Assembly (NCBI GenBank): GCA_028293325.1
Contig: JAQGPA010000066.1
Location: 1 to 33,308 of the forward strand
Reading direction: 5' to 3'
From: Pedosphaera sp.
Lineage (GTDB): Bacteria; Verrucomicrobiota; Verrucomicrobiia; Limisphaerales; Pedosphaeraceae
DNA: 33,308 bases
The position numbers and the translations under genes are program-made. The notes beneath the pieces are model-generated. The model did not search any database. It was given only the letters and a program-made list of their open reading frames with translations, and was not told the origin of the DNA. Below, in pieces: positions 1-8,178 of the stretch (its first letter is position 1; every line of letters begins with the position of its first letter).

Positions 1-69
1 GGTGGACAAACGGGAATGAGACCAGTAGGCTCGCTCTCCATAACGCATGACACAGCGCCGGATTGCCTG

Positions 70-1563
70 ATGAACATTCAAGAGAACGAATTGGCAAGGG
101 AGACCGAAGCCCCCACAGAACCGCAACCCGCATCGTACGAGCGATACGTGCCATTGTTAGTCTGGACGCTGGTCGTGGCCACCTTGCTGTTGATCTCCGT
201 GAAAATCATTGGGTACGGTTTTCTCCCGGGTGGTGACGCGCGACGGCACGTGGCGAAGGCGTTCACGGAAAAGCCGTACACGGAAATTCTGGTGATGCGG
301 CCGGAATACTCGATGGACCACAGTCCGGGTTGGGAATGGCTGCTGCATCGGCTGCATCGCACGGCGGGATTGGATATTGATGGCTTGATGAGCTTCTCGT
401 TGATTGGCCTGATGCTTTGCATCTTTCTCATTCCCCTGCCCTGGTTGCGTCGGCCCGAAGCGTGGCTGGCCGCTCTGCTGGCGCAGATGGTGGCGATACC
501 GGAATTGATGACGCGTTTCACGCAGGCACGTCCTTATCTCATTACGGAGGCAATTCTCGTCGGCATTTTGTTCGGCTGGTCAAAGACCGATTCCAAAAAG
601 CCGTCCTGGTTAAAAATTGGGCTGACGAGCGTGGGCTTCATGCTCTCCGTTTGGATCCATGGGTTATGGTACATGTGGGTCTTGCTGCTGGGCGCATTTT
701 TTCTGGCGCGGGCATGGCGCGCCGGACTGTGGCTGACGGGTTGCTGGCTGGCGGGAACCATCGCCGGCGCGATATTGACGGGCAAGCCGGTTGAATTCCT
801 GAAACAAGCGGTGTTGATTGCCCACTCAATTTCACGGGAGCATTTGCCGGAATGGATGTTGGTCGGCGAGTTGCGTCCCATGTATGGCGAATTTGCCACG
901 CTGGCCCTGCTGGCCATCGTGGTGTTGTGGCGGCGGCAACAAAACAAAGGCGAGCCGGTGTTCGCGCGGCTGCCGCTGGTTTGGATGATTGGCATTTGTT
1001 GGATTTTGGGATTCAAGGCGGACCGTTTCTGGGCGGATTGGGGCATTGCCGCGGTGCTGGTCTGGTTGACGATTCAGTTTCAAGAGGGGATGAAGATTTC
1101 GTGGGTGTCGGCTTCGTGGCAGCGGTTGATGGCGTGCGGGCTCATTGCGCTGCCGCTCTTCCTGCATGCCACCAATGACCTGGATCGCCGTTACACGCAC
1201 AATTTGAACGAGGTTTTTCTCGATGGCAGCGATCCCGGCCTGCAAGGGTGGCTGCCGGAATCCAAGGGTATTTTTTACGCTTCAGACATGGGTTTTTTCT
1301 ACAACACATTTTATAAAAATCCGCAGGCGGACTGGCGTTATATCGTGGGCCTGGAACCGGCGCTGATGCCGGATGAGGATTTGAAGGTCTATCGCAGTAT
1401 TCAATGGAACCAGGGAGCCCTCAAGGCGTACGAGCCATGGATCGAGAAGATGCGACCGGCGGACCGGTTGATTATTTCAAGCGCTGGCCAACCGAACCTG
1501 CCGCAGTTGGAATGGCATAATGCGGTTGGCTATATGTGGATTGGGCGATTGCCAAGGCATTAA
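70..1563 (+). CDS. polytopic membrane protein, possibly GT-C-type glycosyltransferase-like
   Basis: From the ATG at 70 this gives about 497 residues. An in-frame ATG lies at 16, and no in-frame stop precedes it in the window, so the true start could be further upstream. The N-terminus is polar. A hydrophobic segment at about residues 26-48 is followed by a charged loop with GGDARRH and a PEYSMDHSPGWEWLLHRLHR stretch. About eight further hydrophobic segments and a soluble C-terminal part of about 150 residues complete the protein. An acidic, His/Arg-rich loop after the first membrane helix is typical of GT-C glycosyltransferases (lipid-linked sugar donors, active site on the outer face). I see no diagnostic motif beyond that, so the activity is an inference. 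There is no obvious Shine-Dalgarno sequence, and a repeat-filled gap follows. It could equally be an unrelated multi-pass protein. Confidence 0.7.
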   Translation: MNIQENELARETEAPTEPQPASYERYVPLLVWTLVVATLLLISVKIIGYGFLPGGDARRHVAKAFTEKPYTEILVMRPEYSMDHSPGWEWLLHRLHRTAGLDIDGLMSFSLIGLMLCIFLIPLPWLRRPEAWLAALLAQMVAIPELMTRFTQARPYLITEAILVGILFGWSKTDSKKPSWLKIGLTSVGFMLSVWIHGLWYMWVLLLGAFFLARAWRAGLWLTGCWLAGTIAGAILTGKPVEFLKQAVLIAHSISREHLPEWMLVGELRPMYGEFATLALLAIVVLWRRQQNKGEPVFARLPLVWMIGICWILGFKADRFWADWGIAAVLVWLTIQFQEGMKISWVSASWQRLMACGLIALPLFLHATNDLDRRYTHNLNEVFLDGSDPGLQGWLPESKGIFYASDMGFFYNTFYKNPQADWRYIVGLEPALMPDEDLKVYRSIQWNQGALKAYEPWIEKMRPADRLIISSAGQPNLPQLEWHNAVGYMWIGRLPRH

Positions 1564-1622
1564 CAGCCGCTGTTTGCCGGGTTCAGGGTTCGGCGTTCCG
1601 AGTTTTCGGAGGGAAAGTTTTA

Positions 1623-1646
1623 CCGCGGAGGCGCGGAGGCGCGGAG
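1623..1646 (+). repeat. 8-bp tandem repeat, GCGCGGAG x3
   Basis: Three consecutive copies of an 8-bp unit (CCGCGGAG then two GCGCGGAG). This is the kind of short intergenic tandem seen in many environmental bacterial genomes. No coding or regulatory role is visible. Confidence 0.8.
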
Positions 1647-1807
1647 AAGAGAAGAATTCTTGATTTTTGATTTGCGATTTTAGAAATCGGGAGGTTGAAA
1701 GGCCATTCAAGTGCGGAGTTGGAAAATTTGGGAGGGAGTTTTGGAAAACAGAAGTTCAATAATCGTAAAAGAGGCGTAAACCAAGGGGATGGTTGGGGTT
1801 TTCTTCG

Positions 1808-2334
1808 AAAAAAGCTGAGCGACACGAGCGACACGAGCGACATCCATGGTTTTGCGTTTGTGGTTGAATGGCCAAGATGAACGATGAAGAAGTTCGGAAT
1901 GCGGAGTGCGGAATGCGCCGCCGTCGCCCAGCTATGGCGCGCCAAGGGAGTGCGGAATTTTCCGAAAGGGGAATTTTGACAGGATTAACAGGATTGGGAG
2001 TGGATTGGGGACAGGCACGGACGGACAGGGACGAAAAGGACCACAAGGACGGAAAGGATGGCGGACTAGCGAGCGCGGACGGTGAAGCACGGTGGATGCC
2101 TGGCGGCCTTAAGGGTGGTCAAGGGTAGTCAAGATAAATTAAGAATTAATTTTTGTCTGAGCGGACAGCCAAGATGAAAACAAAACAAGATGTTCCGAAT
2201 TCAGGGTTCGGGGTGGGCCGAGGTTGTGTCGCGCTTACAGCGCTTGGAGGGTTGCGGGGTTTACCTGGGCCTGCGCGCACCAATGCTTGCTTCAGCCCAG
2301 GCTATCACATGGCGGGCTTTCAGCCCTGTGCGGG
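1808..2334 (+). repeat. long inverted repeat, left arm
   Basis: About 527 bp that reappears in reverse complement at 28588-29064 with only scattered substitutions. Shared landmarks in order are GAAAAAGCTGAGCG, a 9-bp GACACGAGC tandem, the text around 1869-1905, the CACGGACGGACAGGGACG stretch, CTTAAGGGTGGTCAAGG, GTCTGAGCGGACA, and GGGCTTTCAGCCC. The left arm carries 51 bp (about 1905-1955) that the right arm lacks; TGCGGA occurs at both ends of that segment, as expected for slippage or a small deletion. No transposase or convincing ORF lies inside. It may be a non-autonomous mobile repeat or a duplicated intergenic island. Confidence 0.85.
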
Positions 2335-2417
2335 TGCTGCCGCATCCGCCTTCGCCCGGGCTTCCGCCTTCGTCAAGACTACGGCGCGACGAGACGGCGC
2401 GACCGGCAACGAGGCCA

Positions 2418-2492
2418 GTCAAGGTAATACCAAGATCAACCAAGGTAGTTAAGGTAATACCAAGTTGTTTTTTATGGTCCTAGCGGACAGCC
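2418..2492 (+). repeat. AAGGTAATACC module, copy A
   Basis: The module contains AAGGTAATACCAAG twice, separated by ATCAACCAAGGTAGTT, then TTTTTTATGGTCCTAGCGGACAG. The same module lies on the opposite strand at 28186-28261 and, without the terminal GTCCTAGCGGACAG part, at 27801-27861. The internal duplication and the recurrence in both gene-free clusters mark it as a dispersed repeat. It contains no gene. Confidence 0.8.
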
Positions 2493-2849
2493 ATTATGGG
2501 GACAAAACACAAAATGTTCCGGGTTGGTTGAAGACCGGCGAGCAAACCGGAGCGGGCCGGGGCGGTTTTTGTTTTCATGAGGGAGTAAATTCCTTTGAGC
2601 ACATCCGGACTACAGTGCATACTTTAGTTAATGGCGCGCAAGCATGGCAACAATGGTGTGCCATTAATGAATGAAATAATCAGGCCCATGACAAACGATT
2701 TTTCAAAGGAAACTGTGCTTAAGGCCGTCCGCCCGACGGGGCGGGGCGAACTCCACCGGAAATCAGGATCCGGCGGGAGCTTGAAAACCAATGCGGGAAC
2801 GGTTCAAGAAATTCTTTTCAACCGTCCCCTTTCCGTGTAATGACTGCAC

Positions 2850-4628
2850 ATGCCGGAACCTGCTCAAAAGGGTGAAAAGATTTTTCGGGGCATTCCTGTT
2901 TCAGCAGGAGTGTGCCGCGGCAAGATTCTTGTACTCGGCAAGTCACAGGCGTCCGTCCCCCGGCGCGAGGTGGCGGAGGCGGAAATCCTCGAAGAAATCA
3001 GCCGCCTGGAAAGAGCGCTGATCCTGACCCGCCAGCAAATTGTTGAGGTCCAGCGCAAGGTCAGCACCGGCATGGGAGCCGAGGAAGGGGGCATTTTTGA
3101 CGCGCACCTGCTGGTGTTGGAGGACCGCACGTTGCTGGATGAAGTCATCCGCAATATCCAGGAGAAACGGTTCAACGCCGAATATGCCTTTCATGTCGTG
3201 GCTGAGAAATATGCCTCGACACTGGCGGCGATTGCGGATGATTACCTGCGGGAGCGCGCGACGGATATGCGGGATGTCACGTCGCGCATTCTGAATAACA
3301 TGCTGGGCCGTGAGGAGGAAGTGGACCTCAAGAAGCTCAAGGAACCGTGCATCATCATTTCGTATGATTTGACGCCGTCCACCACCGCGCAATTGGACAG
3401 GAAGATTGTGCTGGGTTTTGCGACGGACATTGGCGGGCGAACCTCGCATACGGCCATCATGGCCCGGTCGTTGCGAATCCCGGCGGTGGTGGGGCTCAAG
3501 AGCATCAGCGGTGAATTGGTGAACGGCCAGTACGCGCTGTTGGATGGGTTCAACGGGGTGGTCATCATCAATCCCACGGACCAGACGCTCTTCGAGTACG
3601 GCCAACTCATCCGCAAGCAGGTTTCGTTGCAGGAAAAGCTGCGCGACATTCAGTCCAAACCGGCGGTAACGCTCGACGGGCACAGCATCATGCTGTCCGC
3701 GAACGTGGAACAAGCGACGGATGCGGCGGAAGTGCGGGCCAATGGGGCCAACGGCGTGGGCCTGTATCGCACGGAGTTTCTGTTCATCAATCGCGATGTG
3801 CTGCCGACGGAGGAAGAACAATTTCAGGCTTATCGCCAGATGGCGGCCGCCTTGAAGCCCGAACCGGTGGTGATCCGGACGCTGGACCTGGGCGGGGATA
3901 AGTTTCTCTCCCACCTGGCGGTGCCCACGGAGATGAATCCATTCCTTGGCTGGCGCGCGATTCGTTATTGTCTCCAGGAAACGACCGTGTTCCGCGCCCA
4001 ACTCCGGGCCATTCTCCGGGCCAGCGTCGAAGGAAATGTGAAAATGATGTACCCGATGATTTCGGGTTTGGATGAGTTGAACCAGGCCAACGCGCTGGTG
4101 GAGGAGTGCAGGGCGGAATTGCGCATGCGGAAGCTGCCCTTTGACGAAAACATGGAAATCGGGGCCATGATTGAAATTCCCTCGGCGGTGATGGTGGCCA
4201 ACAGCCTTGCCAAACGATTGAAATTCTTCAGTCTCGGCACGAACGACCTCATTCAATACACCCTGGCGGTGGATCGGATGAATGAAAAAGTCGCCCATTT
4301 GTATGAACCAACGCATCCGGCAATTTTGCGGCTGATCAAAGCCACCGTGGAGGCCGGCCATAAAGCCGGAATCTGGGTGGGGGTCTGCGGCGAAATGGCG
4401 GGTGACCCAGTCCTAACCCCACTGCTGCTTGGGCTGGGTGTGGATGAATTGAGCGCGGCGCCTCCGCTGGTGCCGTCGATCAAGTTTCTGATCCGCCGAA
4501 TGAAGCTGAGCGAAGCCAAAGCACTGGCTGAGTTCGCCCTGAACTGCGAGTCGAGCGTCGAAATCCTGGCACGATGCCAGGCCTTCGCGCGTGAGATCGC
4601 GCCCAGTCTGTTCGAAAGCAAAACTTAA
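2850..4628 (+). CDS. ptsI: PTS enzyme I (phosphoenolpyruvate-protein phosphotransferase)
   Basis: Enzyme I takes phosphate from PEP onto a histidine and passes it to HPr, the first step of the phosphotransferase system in the cytoplasm. At 592 residues it has the usual length. Visible landmarks are the N-terminal FRGIPVSAGV; the phosphohistidine motif GGRTSHTAIMAR with His200; the PEP-binding domain with GLYRTEFLF (Arg307), LGGDKF and FFSLGTNDLIQYTLAVDR; and the catalytic cysteine in GVCGEMAGD (Cys513). All key residues are present. The ATG at 2850 gives a normal N-terminus, but no Shine-Dalgarno sequence precedes it. The nucleotidyltransferase gene follows after 3 nt, so the two are probably co-transcribed. 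No HPr, IIA or sugar permease gene lies in the window, so a regulatory (nitrogen-type) rather than sugar-uptake role is possible. Confidence 0.95.
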   Translation: MPEPAQKGEKIFRGIPVSAGVCRGKILVLGKSQASVPRREVAEAEILEEISRLERALILTRQQIVEVQRKVSTGMGAEEGGIFDAHLLVLEDRTLLDEVIRNIQEKRFNAEYAFHVVAEKYASTLAAIADDYLRERATDMRDVTSRILNNMLGREEEVDLKKLKEPCIIISYDLTPSTTAQLDRKIVLGFATDIGGRTSHTAIMARSLRIPAVVGLKSISGELVNGQYALLDGFNGVVIINPTDQTLFEYGQLIRKQVSLQEKLRDIQSKPAVTLDGHSIMLSANVEQATDAAEVRANGANGVGLYRTEFLFINRDVLPTEEEQFQAYRQMAAALKPEPVVIRTLDLGGDKFLSHLAVPTEMNPFLGWRAIRYCLQETTVFRAQLRAILRASVEGNVKMMYPMISGLDELNQANALVEECRAELRMRKLPFDENMEIGAMIEIPSAVMVANSLAKRLKFFSLGTNDLIQYTLAVDRMNEKVAHLYEPTHPAILRLIKATVEAGHKAGIWVGVCGEMAGDPVLTPLLLGLGVDELSAAPPLVPSIKFLIRRMKLSEAKALAEFALNCESSVEILARCQAFAREIAPSLFESKT

Positions 4629-4631
4629 GTT

Positions 4632-5378
4632 ATGAAAGTTGTTATTTTGGCGGCCGGTTATGCCACACGCCTGTATCCCCTGACGTTGACCCAGCCCAAA
4701 CCATTGCTGCCGGTTGCCGGTAAACCGATGATCGATCATGTGCTGGATAATCTTGCCGGCATCAAGGAAATCAACCAGGTGTATGTGGTCACGAATGCCA
4801 AGTTCGCCGATCAATTCCAAAAGTGGGCGGATGCGTACCGCGCCAGCAAGACGCCGCTGAATTTCACCATCGTCAATGATGGTTCCACCGACGATACAAA
4901 TAAACTGGGCGCGATTGGCGATCTGCATCTCGTTTTGAACCGGGAAAAAGTGGACGACGATATTATCGTGGTGGCGGGGGATAATTTGTTCAGCGAGTGC
5001 CTGACCGGGTTTGGAGATTTTTGCCGCGGTAAAAATGCCCCGGTGCTGGCCGTGTATGACGTGGGGAGCCTGGAGGAGGTTAAAAAATATAATTCGATTT
5101 CGGTTGATAGCGAAGGACGCATTACGTTCTTCGAGGAAAAGCCCAAGCATCCCACCAGCACGCTTACGGGGATTGCGCTTTATTATTATCCCCGTTCCGT
5201 CCTCCCGCTGATTCATCAATATATCGTCGAAGGGAATAATCCGGATCAGCCGGGCCGGCTCGTGCAATGGCTTTATCCCCGCGTGCCGTTTTACACGTGG
5301 AAGGTGCCGGGAATCTGGTTCGATATTGGATCCAAGGAGACGCTCGAGGAAGCCAACCGGATTTTTGCCACGGCGTGA
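4632..5378 (+). CDS. sugar-1-phosphate nucleotidyltransferase (RmlA/GlmU-N-like)
   Basis: A 248-residue single-domain NTP_transferase protein. It should condense an NTP with a sugar-1-phosphate to give an NDP-sugar plus pyrophosphate, feeding envelope polysaccharide synthesis. The N-terminus LAAGYATRLYPLT is the nucleotide-binding signature in its AGYATR variant, followed by PKPLLPVAGKPMIDH. The metal-binding Asp is in VVAGDNLF near residue 115. FFEEKPKHPTS and the late WFDIGSKETLEEA are also family-typical. There is no C-terminal left-handed beta-helix, so it is not a bifunctional GlmU. Sugar and nucleotide specificity cannot be read from the sequence. It starts 3 nt after ptsI and probably depends on that transcript. 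Confidence 0.9.
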   Translation: MKVVILAAGYATRLYPLTLTQPKPLLPVAGKPMIDHVLDNLAGIKEINQVYVVTNAKFADQFQKWADAYRASKTPLNFTIVNDGSTDDTNKLGAIGDLHLVLNREKVDDDIIVVAGDNLFSECLTGFGDFCRGKNAPVLAVYDVGSLEEVKKYNSISVDSEGRITFFEEKPKHPTSTLTGIALYYYPRSVLPLIHQYIVEGNNPDQPGRLVQWLYPRVPFYTWKVPGIWFDIGSKETLEEANRIFATA

Positions 5379-5551
5379 GTTTTTGGGATCAGCGCCTGCG
5401 CCTCGGCGATTGTTCTTTTTTCGGTAAAAGTAGTGTGAATTTGGCCGGGTTTCTGTCGGGTCAAAACCGGACAGCTTAATTCACAAGTGCTTTATGGCAA
5501 GGTGTATGAACGCCATAAGGTGCTCTACCTAATCTTATTGACTCGTCTTAA
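5379..5551. other. intergenic stretch with weak stem-loops
   Basis: A short gap after the nucleotidyltransferase gene. CCGGGTTT and AAAACCGG (one mismatch) could pair around 5443-5470. TTATGGC at 5492-5498 pairs perfectly with GCCATAA at 5512-5518. Neither is followed by a clear T tract, so termination of the ptsI operon here is only a guess. Confidence 0.3.
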
Positions 5552-5692
5552 AGGAGCACGAATCTCACTTTGCCATTGGCGAACTGGACCATAATGGCAA
5601 CCAACGTGTTTGACGGAAACGGGAACTTTGCCTTTACCAATGCCTTGGATCCCAATGCCCCACGACAATTTTATCTGTTGCAATTACCGTAG
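5552..5692 (+). pseudogene. 3' remnant of a verrucomicrobial surface/autotransporter-like protein
   Basis: Reading from just after a stop at 5549, the frame gives about 46 residues ending at TAG 5690-5692. They include STNLTLPLANW, ATNVFDGNGNF, FTNALDPNAP and the final QFYLLQLP. This is the characteristic C-terminal module ('STNL..P..NW..IATN.FDG.GNF.FTN...P..FY.LQLP') that closes many large secreted verrucomicrobial proteins. There is no start codon or upstream coding sequence in frame, so only the tail of a once large gene survives. It sits head-to-head against a 5' fragment of pyrD on the other strand, which suggests a deletion or rearrangement joined the two. Recognition is from memory of the family. 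Confidence 0.65.
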
Positions 5693-5753
5693 CTCCAGAG
5701 CAGTCGACCAACTTAATCTCGCCCTCATTGCTCCAGTTAAATTTTCTGGGTTG

Positions 5754-5852
5754 GCTGGTCGGCAGTTCCGCGGCTTGGATCGCGCGATCGTGAATCCATT
5801 CCGGGTCGGTGTGGAATAGCAACGGGCGAATCAGGTGATGGTAGAAAGCCAT
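5754..5852 (-). pseudogene. pyrD: 5' fragment of dihydroorotate dehydrogenase gene (pyrD)
   Basis: From the ATG at 5852 the minus strand reads MAFYHHLIRPLLFHTDPEW followed by IHDRAIQAAEL. This matches the N-terminal membrane-associating helices of class 2 (quinone-dependent) dihydroorotate dehydrogenase, whose members begin with an 'MxYxLIRPLLFxLDPExAH' pattern. After about 33 codons the similarity stops, and the frame runs into sequence that belongs, on the other strand, to a surface-protein remnant. The catalytic FMN-binding barrel is absent, so the fragment cannot be functional. An intact pyrD presumably exists elsewhere in the genome. Confidence 0.6.
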
Positions 5853-6110
5853 GAGCTATTATTTCTGCGCGTTCTCCTCACTTAGAGCTTCGGCAGGAGC
5901 CGGTCAAGGAAGAGTTTCAGGTAATGGATTTATGGGTCGGGTTAAGTTCACACCCCAACTCGTTGAAGATGCAAGCGTTTTTGGATTTTTTAAATCACCC
6001 CTCCGAAAAACGTTGGCGTCGCATAAAACACTCACCTGCGAGCAGTTAATTCAAGAAACATTAACTTCCTCAATCATGAAAGACTCTTTCCTTTCTTCCC
6101 CCACTTGCCT

Positions 6111-6887
6111 TCATTTCCTCACCGCTGAATTTAACCTTCCCGCCACTTTCGCGGTCCATGGCGTCGGCAAGGCCTTGGCCACGCTCGCTCCCACTTTGTT
6201 CAGCCAACCCGCAATTACAATCGGCTTGCCTCGCATCAGCGCACGATAGCCGATCTTCGCCACTGCATCCGCATCCATCATCAACAATCCATCCGCACGC
6301 TTCAATCCCGCGCGCGCGTGAAATTGCGACCGCGTCATGCCCGGACAAAGCGTCGTCACCGTCACTCCGCTGCCCGTCAACTCCTCTGCCAGCGCGCACG
6401 AAAATGAATAAACAAATGCTTTGCTCGCATAATACAACGCCGCGAATGGCCCGGGTTGAAATGCCGCCGTCGAAGCTACATTCAGAATGCGCCCCTCCCC
6501 TTGCGCCAGCATCTGGGGCAGGAACAGGCGGGTTAACTCCACCAAGGCATTCATGTTCACCTCCATCAAAGCCCGGTGACGCTCCAATGCCACCTCTACG
6601 AACGCGCCTTGAACACCAAATCCCGCATTGTTGACCAGCGCGGAAACATTAATCTCCTCGCGCTCCAACTCATCAAATATCTCCCGCGCTGCACCGGGCA
6701 ATGCCAGATCCTTGGATAATACTTTTGCCTTTACCCCATAGAGCCTGCCTAATTCCCTCGCCACCTCCCCCAACCGCGCCTCATCACGTGCCACCAGCAC
6801 CAGATCATATTTATCGGCCGCAAACAACTTCGCGAACTCATATCCAATCCCCTGCGACGCGCCCGTGATCAAAGCCTGTTTTTTCAT
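6111..6887 (-). CDS. short-chain dehydrogenase/reductase (SDR)
   Basis: A 258-residue classical-type SDR: a cytoplasmic NAD(P)-dependent oxidoreductase acting on a carbonyl or alcohol substrate that cannot be named from the sequence. It shows the cofactor motif TGASQGIG (8-15), NNAG (86-89), Asn111, Ser139 in NVAST, and the catalytic Tyr152-X3-Lys156 in YYASK. The CPGMTRSQFHARAG segment after the active site is typical of the DltE/YqjQ-like 'SDR family oxidoreductase' group. The ATG at 6887 has no clear Shine-Dalgarno sequence. It stands alone between two decayed regions. No frame damage is visible. Confidence 0.92.
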   Translation of the reverse strand: MKKQALITGASQGIGYEFAKLFAADKYDLVLVARDEARLGEVARELGRLYGVKAKVLSKDLALPGAAREIFDELEREEINVSALVNNAGFGVQGAFVEVALERHRALMEVNMNALVELTRLFLPQMLAQGEGRILNVASTAAFQPGPFAALYYASKAFVYSFSCALAEELTGSGVTVTTLCPGMTRSQFHARAGLKRADGLLMMDADAVAKIGYRALMRGKPIVIAGWLNKVGASVAKALPTPWTAKVAGRLNSAVRK

Positions 6888-7020
6888 ATAAAATACCCAT
6901 TATTCTCTGTTTTTAATCCCGATTTCCCGCCAGTTTTGTCGCACCAATTCTCCACTTTAAGGCTACTTCCACGTTGATACCATGGCTGATAATTATGAGC
7001 CTATAGAAGCATTAATTATC

Positions 7021-7190
7021 ATGAAATATCTTTTACCATTCCTCATCCTCACTGCCGTTTTGGCAGGTTCCGCCGTTTTTGGTCAAATGCCCGGCACTGG
7101 CACGCCTCCGGGGCATGAATGCATCCATCAACAAACTGTTTGGCAGCAATACTGCCTTTATTGAATATCCCATAAACTGGAATCACTCGC
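7021..7190 (+). pseudogene. frameshifted remnant of a secreted protein (DUF4412-like?)
   Basis: The ATG at 7021 opens a clear signal peptide (MKYLLPFLILTAVLAGSAVF, then GQ) followed by MPGTGTPPG. In the current frame it ends as a 47-residue nonsense tail at 7164. Skipping one base (C7114) joins PPG directly to MNASINKLFGSNTAF, which reads like the mature N-terminus of a family of small verrucomicrobial secreted proteins I associate, weakly, with DUF4412. Beyond about 7160 the similarity is lost, and the DUF72 gene ends at 7212 on the other strand. So the gene has both a single-base insertion and a 3' truncation. The family label is uncertain; the frameshift join is directly visible. Confidence 0.5.
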
Positions 7191-7211
7191 TCCCACTGCA
7201 ATCAGGAATGG

Positions 7212-8063
7212 TCATGCAAACTTTAATTTTGTCGCCGGCCCGGATTGGCCGGGAACCATTGGTAATTTAGCCGGAAAGATTTTCGCATCCTCCTGCCCTG
7301 AGGACACTAACTCCATAAGTAACCGCGCATTCTCGGGCGCGCGCGTATTCACATCATTATTGAAATAGGCAAACACTTCCTTTCCCCGTTGCGCGCGAAT
7401 ATGCGCCGCCCATGGCTCCAGCTCCGTGCGTGTGTAATCGTGCGCCGCGCCCCCGCTCAAGCCGTGAAAACGAATGTAAATGAAATCAGTCGTCACCGTT
7501 AAATTCATCGGCATCGCGTCCGAACTCACCGAAACAAGGGCCACACCCCGCTTCCGCAAGAGTTGAAAAATATCATTATCCAGCCAGGACGGATGCCGAA
7601 ATTCCACCGCGTACCGGTAGCCGCGCGGCAATTGCCGCAAAAAATTATCCAACCTCGCCGCATCCTTCTTCAACCCACGCGGTAACTGCCAGAGAATCGG
7701 TCCCAACTGTTGTTTCAACAGCTTGATTCGCTCAAAGAACTTGTCCAGCGCATCCTCAATATGGGCAAGCTTCTTCATATGCGTGATGAACCGGCTCCCT
7801 TTGACGGCATATTGAAACCCATTGGGAGCCCGGTCTCGCCATCCCCTTACAGTGTCCGGCGACGGCAACCGATAAAACGTCAGATTGATTTCCACCGTTG
7901 GAAATTGCGTGGCATAAAATTCGAAATGCCAGCGTCGAGGAATGTCCGCTGGATAAAATGTCTTTTCCCAACTCTTGTACGACCATCCACTCGTTCCGAT
8001 ATGAATCAACTCCTTGCTACGGGCTTTGTTCCCTGTCCTCGCTTTATTGGTTCGGGTCCGCAC
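7212..8063 (-). CDS. DUF72 (YecE-like) TIM-barrel protein
   Basis: A 283-residue member of the DUF72/YecE family, whose biochemical role is not established. The family signature is clear: IHIGTSGWSYKSW near residue 20, FYPADIPRRWHFEFYATQF, TVEINLTFYRLPS, the conserved 'FQYAVKGSRFITHMKKL', the LGPILWQLP segment, YRYAVEFRHPSW, the FIYIRFHG motif, and EVFAYFNNDVNTRAPENA near the C-terminus. The start is GTG at 8063: an unusually strong Shine-Dalgarno sequence (AGGAGG followed by GAGGTGG) lies just upstream, unlike most genes here. The basic N-terminal 18 residues are extra compared with typical members. It is convergent with the 7021 remnant. Confidence 0.92.
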   Translation of the reverse strand: MRTRTNKARTGNKARSKELIHIGTSGWSYKSWEKTFYPADIPRRWHFEFYATQFPTVEINLTFYRLPSPDTVRGWRDRAPNGFQYAVKGSRFITHMKKLAHIEDALDKFFERIKLLKQQLGPILWQLPRGLKKDAARLDNFLRQLPRGYRYAVEFRHPSWLDNDIFQLLRKRGVALVSVSSDAMPMNLTVTTDFIYIRFHGLSGGAAHDYTRTELEPWAAHIRAQRGKEVFAYFNNDVNTRAPENARLLMELVSSGQEDAKIFPAKLPMVPGQSGPATKLKFA

Positions 8064-8090
8064 GGTGCCACCTCCCTCCTACCATACCCT
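8046..8090 (-). promoter_or_regulatory. strong Shine-Dalgarno deciding the GTG start of the DUF72 gene
   Basis: On the minus strand AGGAGGGAGGTGGCACC immediately precedes GTG (8063-8061). This purine run fixes GTG rather than an internal ATG as the start. It contrasts with neighbouring genes, which lack recognisable Shine-Dalgarno sequences. Confidence 0.7.
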
Positions 8091-8178
8091 GCTTTTACCC
8101 CGACCCAAAATCTTCAATTCTCGCAGCGGGCAAACCTCGAAAGTTGCACAAACCGTGACCGGTAACTTCTTCAACTCA

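Larger units (their letters stand above)
1564..2849. other. gene-free repeat cluster (left)
   Basis: Nothing in this 1.3 kb reads as a protein gene: the open frames are short, mutually overlapping and made of repeated text. It holds a short tandem array at 1623-1646, a long element at 1808-2334 that recurs inverted at 28588-29064, and a 75-bp module at 2418-2492 that recurs at 27801-27861 and 28186-28261. A stretch with hairpin-forming GC-rich text follows. From 2500 to 2849 I see no clear promoter for ptsI and no further repeat copy. Confidence 0.75.

Noticed and set aside
2153..2483. three overlapping open frames of 67-99 codons in the left cluster
   Set aside because: Built from repeated intergenic text that also occurs inverted near 28.6-28.75 kb.
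2943..4361. 472-codon open frame on the minus strand
   Set aside because: It lies wholly over ptsI, whose domains and active sites are clear. The composition is His/Arg-rich, as expected of an antisense shadow.
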